Assembly: GCF_026341275.1 (NCBI RefSeq)
Contig: NZ_JAIFZO010000002.1
Coordinates: 7,718,118-7,782,117 of the forward strand
Length of the DNA stretch: 64,000 nucleotides
Origin: Streptomyces ortus
GTDB taxonomy: Bacteria; Actinomycetota; Actinomycetes; Streptomycetales; Streptomycetaceae
Direction of reading: 5' to 3'
The notes beneath the pieces were generated by a model. It was not told where the DNA came from, did no database searches, and saw nothing but the letters and a program-made list of their open reading frames with translations. The translations under genes and the position numbers were made by a program. Of the stretch, positions 39,916 to 48,862 are shown piece by piece (the first letter of the stretch is position 1; every line of letters starts with the position of its first letter).

Positions 39916-41532
39916 TCACTCGACGGTCACCACGACCGAGTGCCGGCCGCTCGCGCCGTCGGGGACGGTTCCGGTGCGCTTGTCGGTCTGCACCTCGCCG
40001 GTGCGGTCCGTGGCCCGGACGGTGAGGGTGTGACCGCCCTTGGTGGCCCGCCAGTCGTAGGACCACTGACGCCAGGTGTCGCGGGAGTCCTCGGCGGCGA
40101 GCCGGGCCTGCTGCCAGGGGCCGTCGTCGACCCGGACCTCGACCTTGTCGATGCCGCGGTGCTGTGCCCAGGCGACCCCCGCGACCATGACCGAACCGGC
40201 CTCGGGGCGGGCGAACGGCTTGGGGGTGTCGATCCGGGACTGCGTCTTGATGGGTGCCTGCCGCGCCCAGTCCCGCTTGACCCAGTAGGCGTCGTAGTCG
40301 TCGAACGAGGTGAGTTCGATGTCCTCGATCCACTTGCAGGCGGAGACGTAGCCGAACAGGCCGGGCACCACCATCCGGACCGGGAACCCGTGGGTGAAGG
40401 GGAGCGGTTCCCCGTTCATCCCGACCGCGAGGAGCGCGTCACGGCCGTCCATGACGTCCTCGACCGGGCTGCCGATCGTCATGCCGTCGACGGAACGGGA
40501 CACCAACTGGTCGGCACGGCCACCCTTGGAGGGCGGTTTCACCCCGCACTCGGCCAGCAGGTCGGCCAGCCGTACGCCGATCCAGCGGGCGTTGCCCACG
40601 TACGGGCCGCCGACCTCGTTCGACACACAGGTGAGCGTGATGTCGCGCTCGACCAGTTCGCGCCGCAGCAGGTCGTCGAAGCCGAGGGTGACCGGACGGG
40701 TGACCCCCTTGCCGTGGATCCGCAGCTTCCAGGTCGTCGCGTCCACCTTGGGCACCACGAGAGCGGTGTCCACGCGGTAGAAGTCCTTGTTCGGGGTGGT
40801 GAAGGGGCTTACGTCGCGGACCCGCACCTGCGCACCCTTCGGAACCGCGTCCGCCGGAGAGGCCGGGGCGGGAAGTACGACGTCCGCCCGGGAGGCCGCC
40901 GCTTCGCGGCTCTTCGAGCCGCTCAGGGCGCGGCCCAGCAGTCCGGTACCGGCGGACGCGGCGGCGGCAGCGGTCGCCAGGACCACGAAGCCCCGGCGGT
41001 CCCAGCCGGCGGCGCGGGACGGGTCCCCCTCCGCCGAACCCGCCGCGTCGGGCACCGGGCCCCGGATCCGGAGCCTGCCGATCAGGAAGTACAGCAGCAC
41101 CGCGGCGACCACCGCGCCCACCACGGAGGGCAGCGCGTCGGTGAGGCCGGTCGAGTCGGGCCTGCTGAGCGCCGCCGCCGCGCCGACCACACCGAAAAGC
41201 AGAACTCCGGCGGCCCCGGTCCGCCGGTACCGCAGAGCGAATACACCCAGGACGATCGCGAACAGCACCAGTGCGGCAAGAATCCCGAGCTGCAGGACCA
41301 GTTTGTCGTTGGTGCCGAAATTACGGATCGCCCAGTCCTTCACGGGCGTGGGAGTGCGGTCGATCGCCGCGCCGCCCACCGCGATGACGGGACCGGCTTG
41401 CGGACGCACCCCCGCGGCCACCAGTTCGGCGACGGCGAGCGCGGCGAAACCGGCCAGCAGGCCGCTGAGCGCACCGAGCGCCGGCCGCACCGGGCTGCGG
41501 CGCATTCGCTTTTGCTTCTTGTCGTCCGTCAC
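39916..41532 (-). CDS. Membrane-anchored molybdopterin oxidoreductase (sulfite oxidase/SoxC-like)
   Basis: A 538-residue protein. Four membrane segments at about residues 17-42, 77-97, 105-125 and 130-152 anchor it. They are followed by a Tat-like WDRRGFVVLATAAAAASAGTG (in part RRGFVVLATAAAA) and a catalytic domain: WKLRIHGKGVTRPVTLGFDD, ITLTCVSNEVGGPYVGN with the molybdenum-binding cysteine (TCVSN), WIGVRLADLLAECGVK, FTHGFPVRMVVPGLFGYVS, and KWIEDIEL. The C-terminus is the Ig-like dimerisation domain (VEVRVDDGPWQQARL). It probably oxidises or reduces a sulfur or sulfoxide compound outside the membrane. In many actinobacteria this pair is followed by sigK and rskA; they are absent here. Confidence 0.9.
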   Translation of the reverse strand: MTDDKKQKRMRRSPVRPALGALSGLLAGFAALAVAELVAAGVRPQAGPVIAVGGAAIDRTPTPVKDWAIRNFGTNDKLVLQLGILAALVLFAIVLGVFALRYRRTGAAGVLLFGVVGAAAALSRPDSTGLTDALPSVVGAVVAAVLLYFLIGRLRIRGPVPDAAGSAEGDPSRAAGWDRRGFVVLATAAAAASAGTGLLGRALSGSKSREAAASRADVVLPAPASPADAVPKGAQVRVRDVSPFTTPNKDFYRVDTALVVPKVDATTWKLRIHGKGVTRPVTLGFDDLLRRELVERDITLTCVSNEVGGPYVGNARWIGVRLADLLAECGVKPPSKGGRADQLVSRSVDGMTIGSPVEDVMDGRDALLAVGMNGEPLPFTHGFPVRMVVPGLFGYVSACKWIEDIELTSFDDYDAYWVKRDWARQAPIKTQSRIDTPKPFARPEAGSVMVAGVAWAQHRGIDKVEVRVDDGPWQQARLAAEDSRDTWRQWSYDWRATKGGHTLTVRATDRTGEVQTDKRTGTVPDGASGRHSVVVTVE

Positions 41533-41675
41533 GTGGGGAATCCGGGCCCGATAGCCGCCCGGATTGGTCGATCACCCGATCCGGCGCACTTCTTTTTCAG
41601 ACCAATCCGCGGGCCCCCGGGCTACGGATTAAGCAAATTCATGTGGGCGGAATTTCGCTGTTGTATAACCGGATC

Positions 41676-42053
41676 ATGATCTATCACGTAGTCACACTCG
41701 GTGAGTGGAGCGCCCGCCCCGAGGTCCCTTACGCGCCTGCGTCCCTGGCCGGGGACGGTTTCATCCACTGCGCTCCCGACGAGGAGACCACCCTGGCCGT
41801 CGTGAACGCCTTCTACCGGGCCTCGCCCAGGCCGCTGCTCGCGCTGGTCCTCGACGAGGCCCGCCTCACGGCCAGGCTGGATTACGAGGCGGCGGACCCC
41901 GTCCCGCCGCCCGGCGTGGGCGCGGACGTCCTGTTCCCCCATCTGTTCGGTCCCGTGAACCGGGACGCCGTCGAGCGCGTCCTGGAGATCCGGTGGGACG
42001 ACGACAGCCGGGCGGTGGCCCTTCAGCCCTGGGAGCCGCGCGAGCGTTCGTAG
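41676..42053 (+). CDS. DUF952 family protein
   Basis: A 125-residue soluble protein of the DUF952 family. Family blocks: MIYHVVTLGEW at the start, YAPASLAGDGFIHCAPDEET (residues about 20-39), ALVLDEARLTARLDYEA, and FPHLFGPVNRDAVERVLEIR. It resembles the fold of ADP-ribosyl-transferase-like or RNA-phosphotransferase-like proteins; no activity is established. ATG 41676 is chosen because it opens the conserved domain. A TATAAC at 41664-41669 lies six bases before, so the mRNA may be leaderless. The 3' end overlaps the convergent CGNR gene by 31 bases. Confidence 0.85.
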   Translation: MIYHVVTLGEWSARPEVPYAPASLAGDGFIHCAPDEETTLAVVNAFYRASPRPLLALVLDEARLTARLDYEAADPVPPPGVGADVLFPHLFGPVNRDAVERVLEIRWDDDSRAVALQPWEPRERS

Positions 42054-42628
42054 TGCCGCCGCACCCGCTCGCGGTTGCCGCAGTCGCCGCTCCGGCACCA
42101 CTGCCGCGTATGGCTGCGGCTGCGGTCGAGGAAGAACCAGCCGCAGCCCGGCCCCTGACACCGCCGCAGCCGGGCGAGCGGTCCGGACAGCAGCTCCGCC
42201 GCCTCCAGCGCCAGTAGCCGTACGGCATCCGTCGGCACCGTGACGTCCAGCCCGGGGCGCAGGGGCAGAACCGGCGCGAACTCCGCCCGCCGCCAGGCGT
42301 CCAGGAAGAAGCCGCGCACCACGCCCAGGTCCTCGCGGCCGGGCGGGCGGCCGTCCACCGCGGAGTCGAGCAGGTGGTGCAGCGCCGCCCTCAGCAGCCG
42401 TGCCGCCCGCAGCGCGTCCGCGGCGCCGTCCCGGTCGTCCGCCGCGACGGCCAGGAGCGCGTCGACCCGGTCGGCGGACAGCAGACCGCTCGCGCCTGTC
42501 CAGGTGAGGAGAGCCACGGCATCGGGCACACGGTCCGCCGAACGCCGTTCGTCGAGCCGCCACGCGACCGTGTTGGCGAAGTCCAGCACCACGTGACCGC
42601 CGATCAATGCCGACGCGGTCGTTTCCAT
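42023..42628 (-). CDS. CGNR zinc-finger regulator (ABATE domain)
   Basis: A protein of about 200 residues. The N-terminal GGHVVLDFANTVAWR is the start of the ABATE (stress-induced transcription regulator) domain, which continues to about residue 130. The C-terminal 45 residues form the CGNR zinc finger: RRCQGPGCGWFFLDRSRSHT and RQWCRSGDCGNRERVRRHY, with four cysteines and the CGNR tetrad. It is a DNA-binding regulator with unknown target. Starts at 42649, 42637 and 42628 are possible; 42628 gives the usual short lead before GGH. It is divergent from azlC, which may be its target. Confidence 0.86.
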   Translation of the reverse strand: METTASALIGGHVVLDFANTVAWRLDERRSADRVPDAVALLTWTGASGLLSADRVDALLAVAADDRDGAADALRAARLLRAALHHLLDSAVDGRPPGREDLGVVRGFFLDAWRRAEFAPVLPLRPGLDVTVPTDAVRLLALEAAELLSGPLARLRRCQGPGCGWFFLDRSRSHTRQWCRSGDCGNRERVRRHYERSRGSQG

Positions 42629-42677
42629 GCTCGTCATGCTAATACCCATAGACGCTGATGACTGTTAGCCTCGCGAT

Positions 42678-43442
42678 ATGGACCGGACACCTCCGCAAGC
42701 CGAGAGCTCGGCCGCACCGGCGACGGCCCGCGGTCCAGCCGGTGACTCCCGCCGGCAGGGCTTTCTCGCGGGCGTCAAAGTCGGTGCGGGGCTGGCCGCG
42801 GCGGCATTCGTCCTGGCCGTCACCTTCGGAGCGTTCGCCCGCACGGAGGGCTGGGGAGTCCTCGCCCCCATCGTCTGCTCCCTCGTCGTGTTCTCCGGGT
42901 CGGCGCAGTTCGCCCTCGCCACCGCCCTGGCGGGCGGCGGGGGAGTGCCGACGGCGATCGCGGCAGCCGCCCTGATCAACGGCCGGTTCATCCCCATGGG
43001 CGTGGCCGTGGCCAAGGACCTGCGCGGCGGCCGGATCCGGCGGGCACTGGAGGGCCAGGCCGTCGTGGACGGGTCCTGGGTGGCCGCCCATCTGGGCGGG
43101 GGCCGGTTCGACCGCTACAAACTGTTCGGCGCGACCGCCGTGCAGTGGCCCGCCTGGGTGGCGGGCACCGCCCTGGGCGTCGTCGTGGCCCCGCCGGAGA
43201 GCCTGGTGGAGTCCTTCGGCCTCGATCTCGTCTTCCCGGCCTTCTTCCTGCTGCTCCTGATGGACGAACTGCGGGGGTCACGGGCGGCACGCGCGGCGGC
43301 GGCGCTGGGCGCGTGCTTCGCCGCCGCTCTGGTCATCTGGGTTCCGGCGGGCCTCGCACTGCTGGGGGCGAGTGCGGCGGCCCTGCTGGGGCTGCGCAAG
43401 GGACTCGTACCCCGCGCCACGAAGGAGGCGGGCGGATCGTGA
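42678..43442 (+). CDS. azlC: AzlC-family branched-chain amino acid exporter subunit
   Basis: A 254-residue membrane protein of the AzlC (LIV-E) family, with seven to eight helices. Family blocks: GLAAAAFVLAVTFGAFAR, ICSLVVFSGSAQFALATALA (the FSGSAQF signature near residue 75), AALINGRFIPMGVAVAKDL, and FFLLLLMDELRGSRAARAA. With AzlD it exports branched-chain amino acids or, in Bacillus, confers azaleucine resistance. Its stop overlaps the start of azlD by four bases (GTGA), so the pair is coupled. It is divergent from the CGNR regulator with 50 bases between. Confidence 0.9.
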   Translation: MDRTPPQAESSAAPATARGPAGDSRRQGFLAGVKVGAGLAAAAFVLAVTFGAFARTEGWGVLAPIVCSLVVFSGSAQFALATALAGGGGVPTAIAAAALINGRFIPMGVAVAKDLRGGRIRRALEGQAVVDGSWVAAHLGGGRFDRYKLFGATAVQWPAWVAGTALGVVVAPPESLVESFGLDLVFPAFFLLLLMDELRGSRAARAAAALGACFAAALVIWVPAGLALLGASAAALLGLRKGLVPRATKEAGGS

Positions 43443-43756
43443 ACCAGGGGCACCTGTGGTGGGCTGTCGTCTGCGTCGCGGTCATCAGTTTCACGTTCAA
43501 GGCGGCCGGGCCCGCGGTGCTCGGAGACCGCCGGCTGCCCCCGGCGGCGCGCGCTGTCATCGCGCTGCTCGCACCGGTGCTGCTCGCCGGACTTCTCGTC
43601 GTCGATGTGGCGGGACCGCGGTGGTCGGGCCTGGACGGACCCCTGCTGACCGGACTCGCCACGGTGGCGCTCGTACGGCTGCTGCGGGCCCCCATCCTGT
43701 TCGCGATCCTGGCCGGGACGGTCGTCACGGCGCTCATCAGACTGCTGTGGGGCTGA
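43439..43756 (+). CDS. azlD: AzlD-family branched-chain amino acid exporter subunit
   Basis: A 105-residue membrane protein, the small partner of AzlC. It has four hydrophobic stretches and the family pattern AVISFTFKAAGPAVLGDRRLP, then LLAPVLLAGLLVVD and a final ALIRLLWG. The start is GTG 43439, overlapping the azlC stop. No own binding site is needed for coupled translation. Right after its stop lies the tail of an unrelated deaminase gene (43762-43896), showing that the azlCD unit ends at a recombination scar or a degraded gene. Confidence 0.88.
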   Translation: MNQGHLWWAVVCVAVISFTFKAAGPAVLGDRRLPPAARAVIALLAPVLLAGLLVVDVAGPRWSGLDGPLLTGLATVALVRLLRAPILFAILAGTVVTALIRLLWG

Positions 43757-43761
43757 CGTCC

Positions 43762-43896
43762 ACGCGCCGGGGCGAGATCGTCCCGGGTGGCAGGACCGTG
43801 TTCGTCCACGCCGGCGGGCTCCCCGGACTGTTCGGGCACGCGGAGGCGCCGGCATTCGCCGACACCTTGCGGACGGCCGACTGGGCTGGGGTGTGA
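43762..43896 (+). pseudogene. C-terminal remnant of a D-cysteine desulfhydrase/ACC deaminase
   Basis: The frame ending at TGA 43894-43896 encodes GEIVPGGRTVFVHAGGLPG, then LFGHAEAPAFADTL. This matches the final strand and glycine-rich end of PLP-dependent D-cysteine desulfhydrases/1-aminocyclopropane-1-carboxylate deaminases, where HTGGLPGLF is the diagnostic end. The remaining 270 or so residues, including the lysine that binds PLP, are missing; azlD sits in their place. No start codon or binding site serves it. Confidence 0.7.
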
Positions 43897-44026
43897 GCGC
43901 CCACTCGGGCAACTGCCCCTGCGTGACGTACTCGTGGTGGCCAAAACCGCTGCCCTCCGGCACCCGGAAAGACCGGCATTGTCCGAAGTCGTGTTTCGTT
44001 CGGCGCGTTGTGTCTACCGGTACTAC

Positions 44027-45580
44027 ATGGTCCAGTCGATGCGAGAGACAGAACGAAAGTACGAGGTCCCTTCACCCGCGGACACCTCCTGGCTGCCCGA
44101 GTTGGAGCGTGTGGACGGTGTCGCGGCGGTCGTCGACCGCAGCCCCGAGGAGCTGGACGCGGTCTACTACGACACCGACGATCTCCGCCTGTCCGGCTCC
44201 TCGGCCGTGCTGCGCCGCAGGACCGGCGGCGCCGATGCCGGCTGGCATCTCAAGCTGCCGCTGTCGGGCGACAGCCGCGAGGAGATCCGCTCGCCCCTCA
44301 CCGACACCGTCCCGGACGCCCTGCTCGACCTGACCAGGTCCCGCACCCGCGGGGCGGAGCTGACCCCGGTGGTCCGTATCCGCTCAACGCGCCAGGTACG
44401 CCACCTCGTTGACGCCGACGGCACCCTGCGTGCCGAGCTGTGCGTCGACTCGGTCCGGGCGGAGTCCCTGCGCGTGGACGGCAGGCACGCCGCGTGGAAC
44501 GAACTGGAGGTCGAGCTGGCCGAGGACGCCGATCCCGCGCTGCTCGACGCCGTGGAGAAGAAGCTGCGCAAGAAGGGCATCGCGCGGGCGCACTCCCCGT
44601 CCAAGCTGGTCCGGGCCCTCGACGAGACCGTGACCACCACGGCCGAGGCGTCCGACAGGTCCGACGGGTCCGACGGGTCCGCCGTCCGGGACCCCGAACT
44701 GGCGGGCGCCCAGGTCCTCGCGTACGTACGGGAGCAGATCCGTGCCCTGACGGCCCTCGACCCGGCCGTGCGACGCGACCGGCCCGACGCGGTGCACAAG
44801 ATGCGGGTCGCCTGCCGTCGTCTGCGCAGCTGCCTGCGGTCCTACCGGTCCGTGCTCGACCGGGACGCCACCGACGAGATCCGCCGCGAACTGAAGTGGC
44901 TGGCGGGCGAACTGGGCGCCGAGCGCGACCAGGAAGTACTGATGGAGCGGCTCAGCGGGGAGATCGAGGCCCTGCCGGGTGAACTGGTCCTCGGACCCGT
45001 CGCCGCGCGGCTGCGGGTGTGGAACGTCGTCGACAGCACGGAGTCGCATCTGCGCAGCCTCGACGCGCTGGGCTCGCGGCGCTACCTCGACCTGCTCGAC
45101 TCCCTCGACGCACTCGTGGAGCGACCGCCGCTGCGGGCCAAGGCCGCGAAGGACGCTCGGAAGGTCCTGGCCAGGGCAGTCCTCAAGGAGTACGGGCGAC
45201 TGGCCGGGCGCATGACCGACGCCCTGGAACTGTCGCCCGGCCCCGAGCGCGATGTGGCCCTCCATGAGGCGCGCAAGGCCGCGAAGAAGGTCCGCTACGC
45301 GACGGAGGTGGCCCGCCCGGCCCTCGGGAAACCGGCCAAGCGCCTGGGCAAGCGGGTCAAGGCGGTGCAGAAGGTCCTCGGCGACCACCAGGACAGCGTG
45401 GTGGCCCGGGGCGCCCTCAGGGACCTAGCCGTCGTGGCCCAGACCGCGGGCGAGGCCGGCTTCACCTGGGGCCTGCTGTACGGCACCGAGCAGGCCCGCG
45501 CGCAGAACAGTGAGCGGGAACTGCCCGCCCTCTGGGATCTGGCCTCGGCTCCCGGCCTACGCAAGAAACTGGACCGCTAG
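44027..45580 (+). CDS. CYTH-CHAD domain protein
   Basis: A 517-residue two-domain protein. The CYTH domain covers about residues 5-200, opening with RETERKYEVP (the ExExK motif of triphosphate tunnel enzymes) and including YYDTDDLRL, VLRRRTGG, WHLKLPLSG and WNELEVELAED. A Ser/Asp linker (DRSDGSDGS) joins the CHAD domain (about 225-510), with conserved histidines in DAVHKMRVACRRLRSCLRSY, RDQEVLMERL, LHEARKAAKKVRYATEV and LGDHQDSVVAR. CYTH domains bind or hydrolyse triphosphates; CHAD domains bind polyphosphate. A polyphosphate role is likely. Starts at ATG 44027 or 44039 are both possible. Confidence 0.92.
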   Translation: MVQSMRETERKYEVPSPADTSWLPELERVDGVAAVVDRSPEELDAVYYDTDDLRLSGSSAVLRRRTGGADAGWHLKLPLSGDSREEIRSPLTDTVPDALLDLTRSRTRGAELTPVVRIRSTRQVRHLVDADGTLRAELCVDSVRAESLRVDGRHAAWNELEVELAEDADPALLDAVEKKLRKKGIARAHSPSKLVRALDETVTTTAEASDRSDGSDGSAVRDPELAGAQVLAYVREQIRALTALDPAVRRDRPDAVHKMRVACRRLRSCLRSYRSVLDRDATDEIRRELKWLAGELGAERDQEVLMERLSGEIEALPGELVLGPVAARLRVWNVVDSTESHLRSLDALGSRRYLDLLDSLDALVERPPLRAKAAKDARKVLARAVLKEYGRLAGRMTDALELSPGPERDVALHEARKAAKKVRYATEVARPALGKPAKRLGKRVKAVQKVLGDHQDSVVARGALRDLAVVAQTAGEAGFTWGLLYGTEQARAQNSERELPALWDLASAPGLRKKLDR

Positions 45581-45587
45581 AAGCCCC

Positions 45588-45629
45588 CCGACAGCCGACA
45601 GCCGACAGCCGACAGCCGACAGCCGACAG
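45588..45629. repeat. 7-bp tandem repeat, six copies of CCGACAG
   Basis: Six perfect units, starting seven bases after the CYTH-CHAD stop, with a partial seventh (CCGAG). Such short repeats vary in copy number by polymerase slippage. Confidence 0.9.
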
Positions 45630-45703
45630 CCGAGCCGCCCTCACAGCTTCCGCCGCTTCGACCCCCGGCCGTGTCGAGCCCCGCCCATGCCGAGCCCGCG
45701 TCG

Positions 45704-48661
45704 CTACGAGCCCCCGCCTCCGGCGTCCGCGGAGGTGCCGGAGTTGTCGGACAGGAGGGCTTCCAGGTCCGTCGCGAACATGTCCGGGGTGAACATCGCG
45801 TCCTGCGTGTCCTGCGTGTCCTGCGCGTCGGGAGCCGAGGGACACCGGTCGCCCGGACCGAGCAGCACCTGCTCGGTCCAGATGCATTTGCCGGTCCGCG
45901 TATAGCGCACCCCCCAGCGCTCGGACAGCGCCCGGACCAGTTGCAGTCCGCGGCCTCCCTCGTCGCTCTCCGTGGCACGGCGGATCCGAGGCATCGTCAG
46001 ACTGCCGTCGAAAACCTCGCAGATCAGCTGGGCGCCGTACAACAGCCGTAGCCGAACCGGGCTCTTGGCGTGCCGGACGACATTTCCCACCAACTCGCTG
46101 ACCAGCAGTTCCGTGGTCGGTACGAGGTCGTCCAGACCCCAGTCGGCCAGTTGCCCGCGCACATGGCGGCGGGCCTCCCCGGCCGCCTTCGGGTCCCGGG
46201 GGAGCGGCCAGGCCGCCATCCGGTCCTCGGGCAGCGCGTGCAGCCGGGCCACGAGGAACGCGGCGTCGTCGGCCGCCTGCTGCTCGGCCGGCAGCAGACC
46301 GGCCGTCAGGGTGTCGCACAGGCGCTCCAGATCCGCGCCCGTGCCGTCCTCGTGCGTGCTGTGCAGGAGCCGGGCCAGATCGGCCATGCCCGCGTCGATG
46401 TCCCGCTTCGCCGACTCCACCAGGCCGTCGGTGTAGAGCACGAGCAGACTTCCCTCGGGGACCGTGATCTCGACCGTCTCGAACGGCGGCTTCGCCGCGC
46501 CCAGCGGCGGATCGGCGGCCGGTTCCGGGAAGTGCACGGTGCCGTCGGGATGCACCAGGGCAGGCGGCGGATGGCCGGCGCGGGCGATGGAGCAGGTTCG
46601 GGTGGTGGAGTCGTAGAGCGCGTACAGACAGGTGGCGTACGACTCCTCGTTCAGGCCGCCGACGATGTCGTTCAGGTGGCCCATGATCTCGTCGGGGGGC
46701 AGTTCGAGGTCGGCCAGGGTGTGCACGGCGGTGCGCAGTCGGCCCATGGTGGCGGCCTCGGGCAGGCCGTGGCCCATGACATCGCCGACGACGAGGGCGA
46801 CCTGGCCGCCCGAGAGCGGGATGATGTCGTACCAGTCGCCGCCCACGTCCATGCCCTGGCCCGCGGGGAGATAGCGGGCGGCGGCCGTGCACGCGGCCAG
46901 TTCGGGCAGCCCCTGGGGGAGCAGGCTGCGCTGCAGTTCGCGGGACCGGGCGTGTTCGGCGTCGTAGAGCCGGGCGCGTTCCAGGGCCTGGGCGACGAGG
47001 GCGCTGATCGTGGTCAGCAGCGTGCGTTCCTCGTCGGTGAGCAGGCGCGGCCGGTCGAAGGAGACGACGCATACACCGAACGTGTGCCCGGACGCGGCCA
47101 GCGGCAGGAACGCCCAGGCCTGTTTGCCGGACCGGGCGGGCATGTCGACGCGGTCCGGCGAGTGCGCGGCGAACTCCTCCAGCGAGGACAGGAACAGCGG
47201 TGTGCCGGACATGATCGGCTCCCAGGCGGGGTCGCCCGGCCCCCGGGGGCGGCAGTCGAGCAGGGCCAGGAACGCGTCCGGGTAGCCGACGGAACCGACG
47301 TGGTGGAGCCGGTCGCCCTCGACGACCTGCATCAGCAGCCCCGTGGCGGCGAACGGCGGCAGTACGCGACGGGCGACCGCCTCCACCACGTCCTGGGTGG
47401 TCGTCGCCTTGGCGAGATCCGTGGTCAGCTCGGCGATCCGGGCCGCCCGCTCCGCCGTGGCGAGCTCGGCGGACCGGCGCTCCTCGGCCCGGCGCCGCTT
47501 GTCGGTCACATCGCTGAAGTACAGCGTGCGGCCCTCGGGTCCGGGGACCAGCCGCAGGTGGTAGAGGAGTCCGGTGCCGGGCGACTGGACGTCGAAACCG
47601 GTCGGCCTCTCCTGGGCCGCGGCCTCCCGGCAGCGCTCCTCCAGGCCGGGGACGCGCCGCGCGGAGGGGAGATCCCACAGGACGCGCCCGAACAACTCCT
47701 CCTCGGAGAAACCGAGGGTGCGTTCGGCCTCCAAGTTGGCGAAGGTGATCCGCCAACCCTCGTCCACGGACAGGAAGCCGTCGCTCATATGGCGCAGGGC
47801 GCGGCCGAGGGCGTCACGGGCGCTGCGGGACTCGGTGCTCTCCCAGCCCACGCCGATCATCCGCAGGGCCTCGCCCCCGTCGTCGTACGTCGCCCGGCCG
47901 TGGGCCCGGGTCCAGCCGTACGAGCCGTCCGGCCGCCGCACCCGGTACTCGGCCTCGAACACGGCGTGGTCGCGGATCGCGCGCTGCGCCGCCGCCAGGG
48001 TGGACGGCAGGTCGTCGGGGTGGACGATCCGCATCCAGTTCTCGATCCGCCCGGTGAAGTCGGCGGGTTCGGTGCCGTACAGCTCCAGCGCCGCCTCGTC
48101 CCAGATCAGCTCGCCCGTACGGATGTCCCAGTCCCACGATCCGACGCTGACCTCCTTGAGCGCCTGGCGCAGACGTCCCCCGTGCAGCTCCGTGTCGACG
48201 GGCCCGGCCGGCATCGGCGCCTGGAGGATGCGCTCCTCGGCCCAGACGACGACGGCCCGCAGGAAGTCCCACTGCGCGGAGGTGGGTTCGCCCCCGTCGC
48301 CCGTCACCAGGGTGAGCGCGCCGATGCGGCGGTTCTCGCTGGACACCGGCAGGGCGGCGAGGCCGGTTCCGGGCCGGAGGGCGTCGCCGGAGTCCAGCGG
48401 GACCCAGACGCCGTCGCCCCGGTGGAGTGCCAGGGCCGGGGCGGACGGGCCGTCCTGGTCGACGATCTCCCATGAACGGGTGAGGGCGGACGGCAGGCCC
48501 GCCGACGAGACCAGTCGCAGGGCCGACATGGGCCCGCGCACATGGATCGCTCCGCCCAGCGCGCCCAGCTCTCCCATCGCGTGCTGAAGCGCCAGCCGGA
48601 AGACCTCGCTCTCCGTGGCACCTGGGGCCACCGTGCCGAGAAGATCCAGCCGTGCGTTCAT
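45704..48661 (-). CDS. SpoIIE-type PP2C phosphatase with PAS, GAF and RsbW-like ATPase domains
   Basis: A 985-residue signalling protein. An N-terminal GAF-like part (1-150) is followed by PAS_3 (about 165-280; SVGSWDWDIRTGELIWDEAAL in part, and IVHPDDLPSTLAAAQR), a second PAS (about 285-400; SDGFLSVDEGWRITFANLEA), GAF (about 430-590), the PP2C domain (about 600-800; GGDWYDIIPL, GDVMGHGLPEAATMG, LYTDGLVESAKRD) and a C-terminal HATPase (about 830-935; TELLVSELVGNVVRHA and GGRGLQLVRALSERWG). Phosphatase and anti-sigma-kinase functions are thus joined in one chain. ATG 48661 has AAGG ten bases before it. The extreme C-terminus contains 9-bp repeats coding DTQDTQDAQ-like residues. Confidence 0.93.
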   Translation of the reverse strand: MNARLDLLGTVAPGATESEVFRLALQHAMGELGALGGAIHVRGPMSALRLVSSAGLPSALTRSWEIVDQDGPSAPALALHRGDGVWVPLDSGDALRPGTGLAALPVSSENRRIGALTLVTGDGGEPTSAQWDFLRAVVVWAEERILQAPMPAGPVDTELHGGRLRQALKEVSVGSWDWDIRTGELIWDEAALELYGTEPADFTGRIENWMRIVHPDDLPSTLAAAQRAIRDHAVFEAEYRVRRPDGSYGWTRAHGRATYDDGGEALRMIGVGWESTESRSARDALGRALRHMSDGFLSVDEGWRITFANLEAERTLGFSEEELFGRVLWDLPSARRVPGLEERCREAAAQERPTGFDVQSPGTGLLYHLRLVPGPEGRTLYFSDVTDKRRRAEERRSAELATAERAARIAELTTDLAKATTTQDVVEAVARRVLPPFAATGLLMQVVEGDRLHHVGSVGYPDAFLALLDCRPRGPGDPAWEPIMSGTPLFLSSLEEFAAHSPDRVDMPARSGKQAWAFLPLAASGHTFGVCVVSFDRPRLLTDEERTLLTTISALVAQALERARLYDAEHARSRELQRSLLPQGLPELAACTAAARYLPAGQGMDVGGDWYDIIPLSGGQVALVVGDVMGHGLPEAATMGRLRTAVHTLADLELPPDEIMGHLNDIVGGLNEESYATCLYALYDSTTRTCSIARAGHPPPALVHPDGTVHFPEPAADPPLGAAKPPFETVEITVPEGSLLVLYTDGLVESAKRDIDAGMADLARLLHSTHEDGTGADLERLCDTLTAGLLPAEQQAADDAAFLVARLHALPEDRMAAWPLPRDPKAAGEARRHVRGQLADWGLDDLVPTTELLVSELVGNVVRHAKSPVRLRLLYGAQLICEVFDGSLTMPRIRRATESDEGGRGLQLVRALSERWGVRYTRTGKCIWTEQVLLGPGDRCPSAPDAQDTQDTQDAMFTPDMFATDLEALLSDNSGTSADAGGGGS

Positions 48662-48816
48662 AGGGCGAACCTTAACGCTCCGACCTCGGACGAAACCTCG
48701 CTTCGCAGGACTCACACACCTCGATGTCGGGCTGCCCGGCGCCGGGACCGGACCCTCGGAAGAGTGGGGGAATACATCCACCGGTGGGCCGGTTGTACCG
48801 CACGTGAATGACATGG

Positions 48817-48836
48817 CCCCATCAATTGAGATGGGG
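48817..48836. promoter_or_regulatory. Dyad upstream of the ribosomal protein cluster
   Basis: CCCCATC (48817-48823) and GATGGGG (48830-48836) flank AATTGA, 26 bases before the L33 start. It may be an operator or a leader hairpin. It does not look like the AT-rich Zur box expected for zinc-controlled ribosomal protein genes. Confidence 0.4.
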
Positions 48837-48862
48837 GTCCGGGGGTGTGAAAGGAGGCGTTC

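Noticed and set aside
48700..48862. Zur box before the zinc-free ribosomal protein genes
   Set aside because: I looked for an AT-rich TGAAAA-type inverted repeat and found none. Only the GC-rich dyad at 48817-48836 is present.
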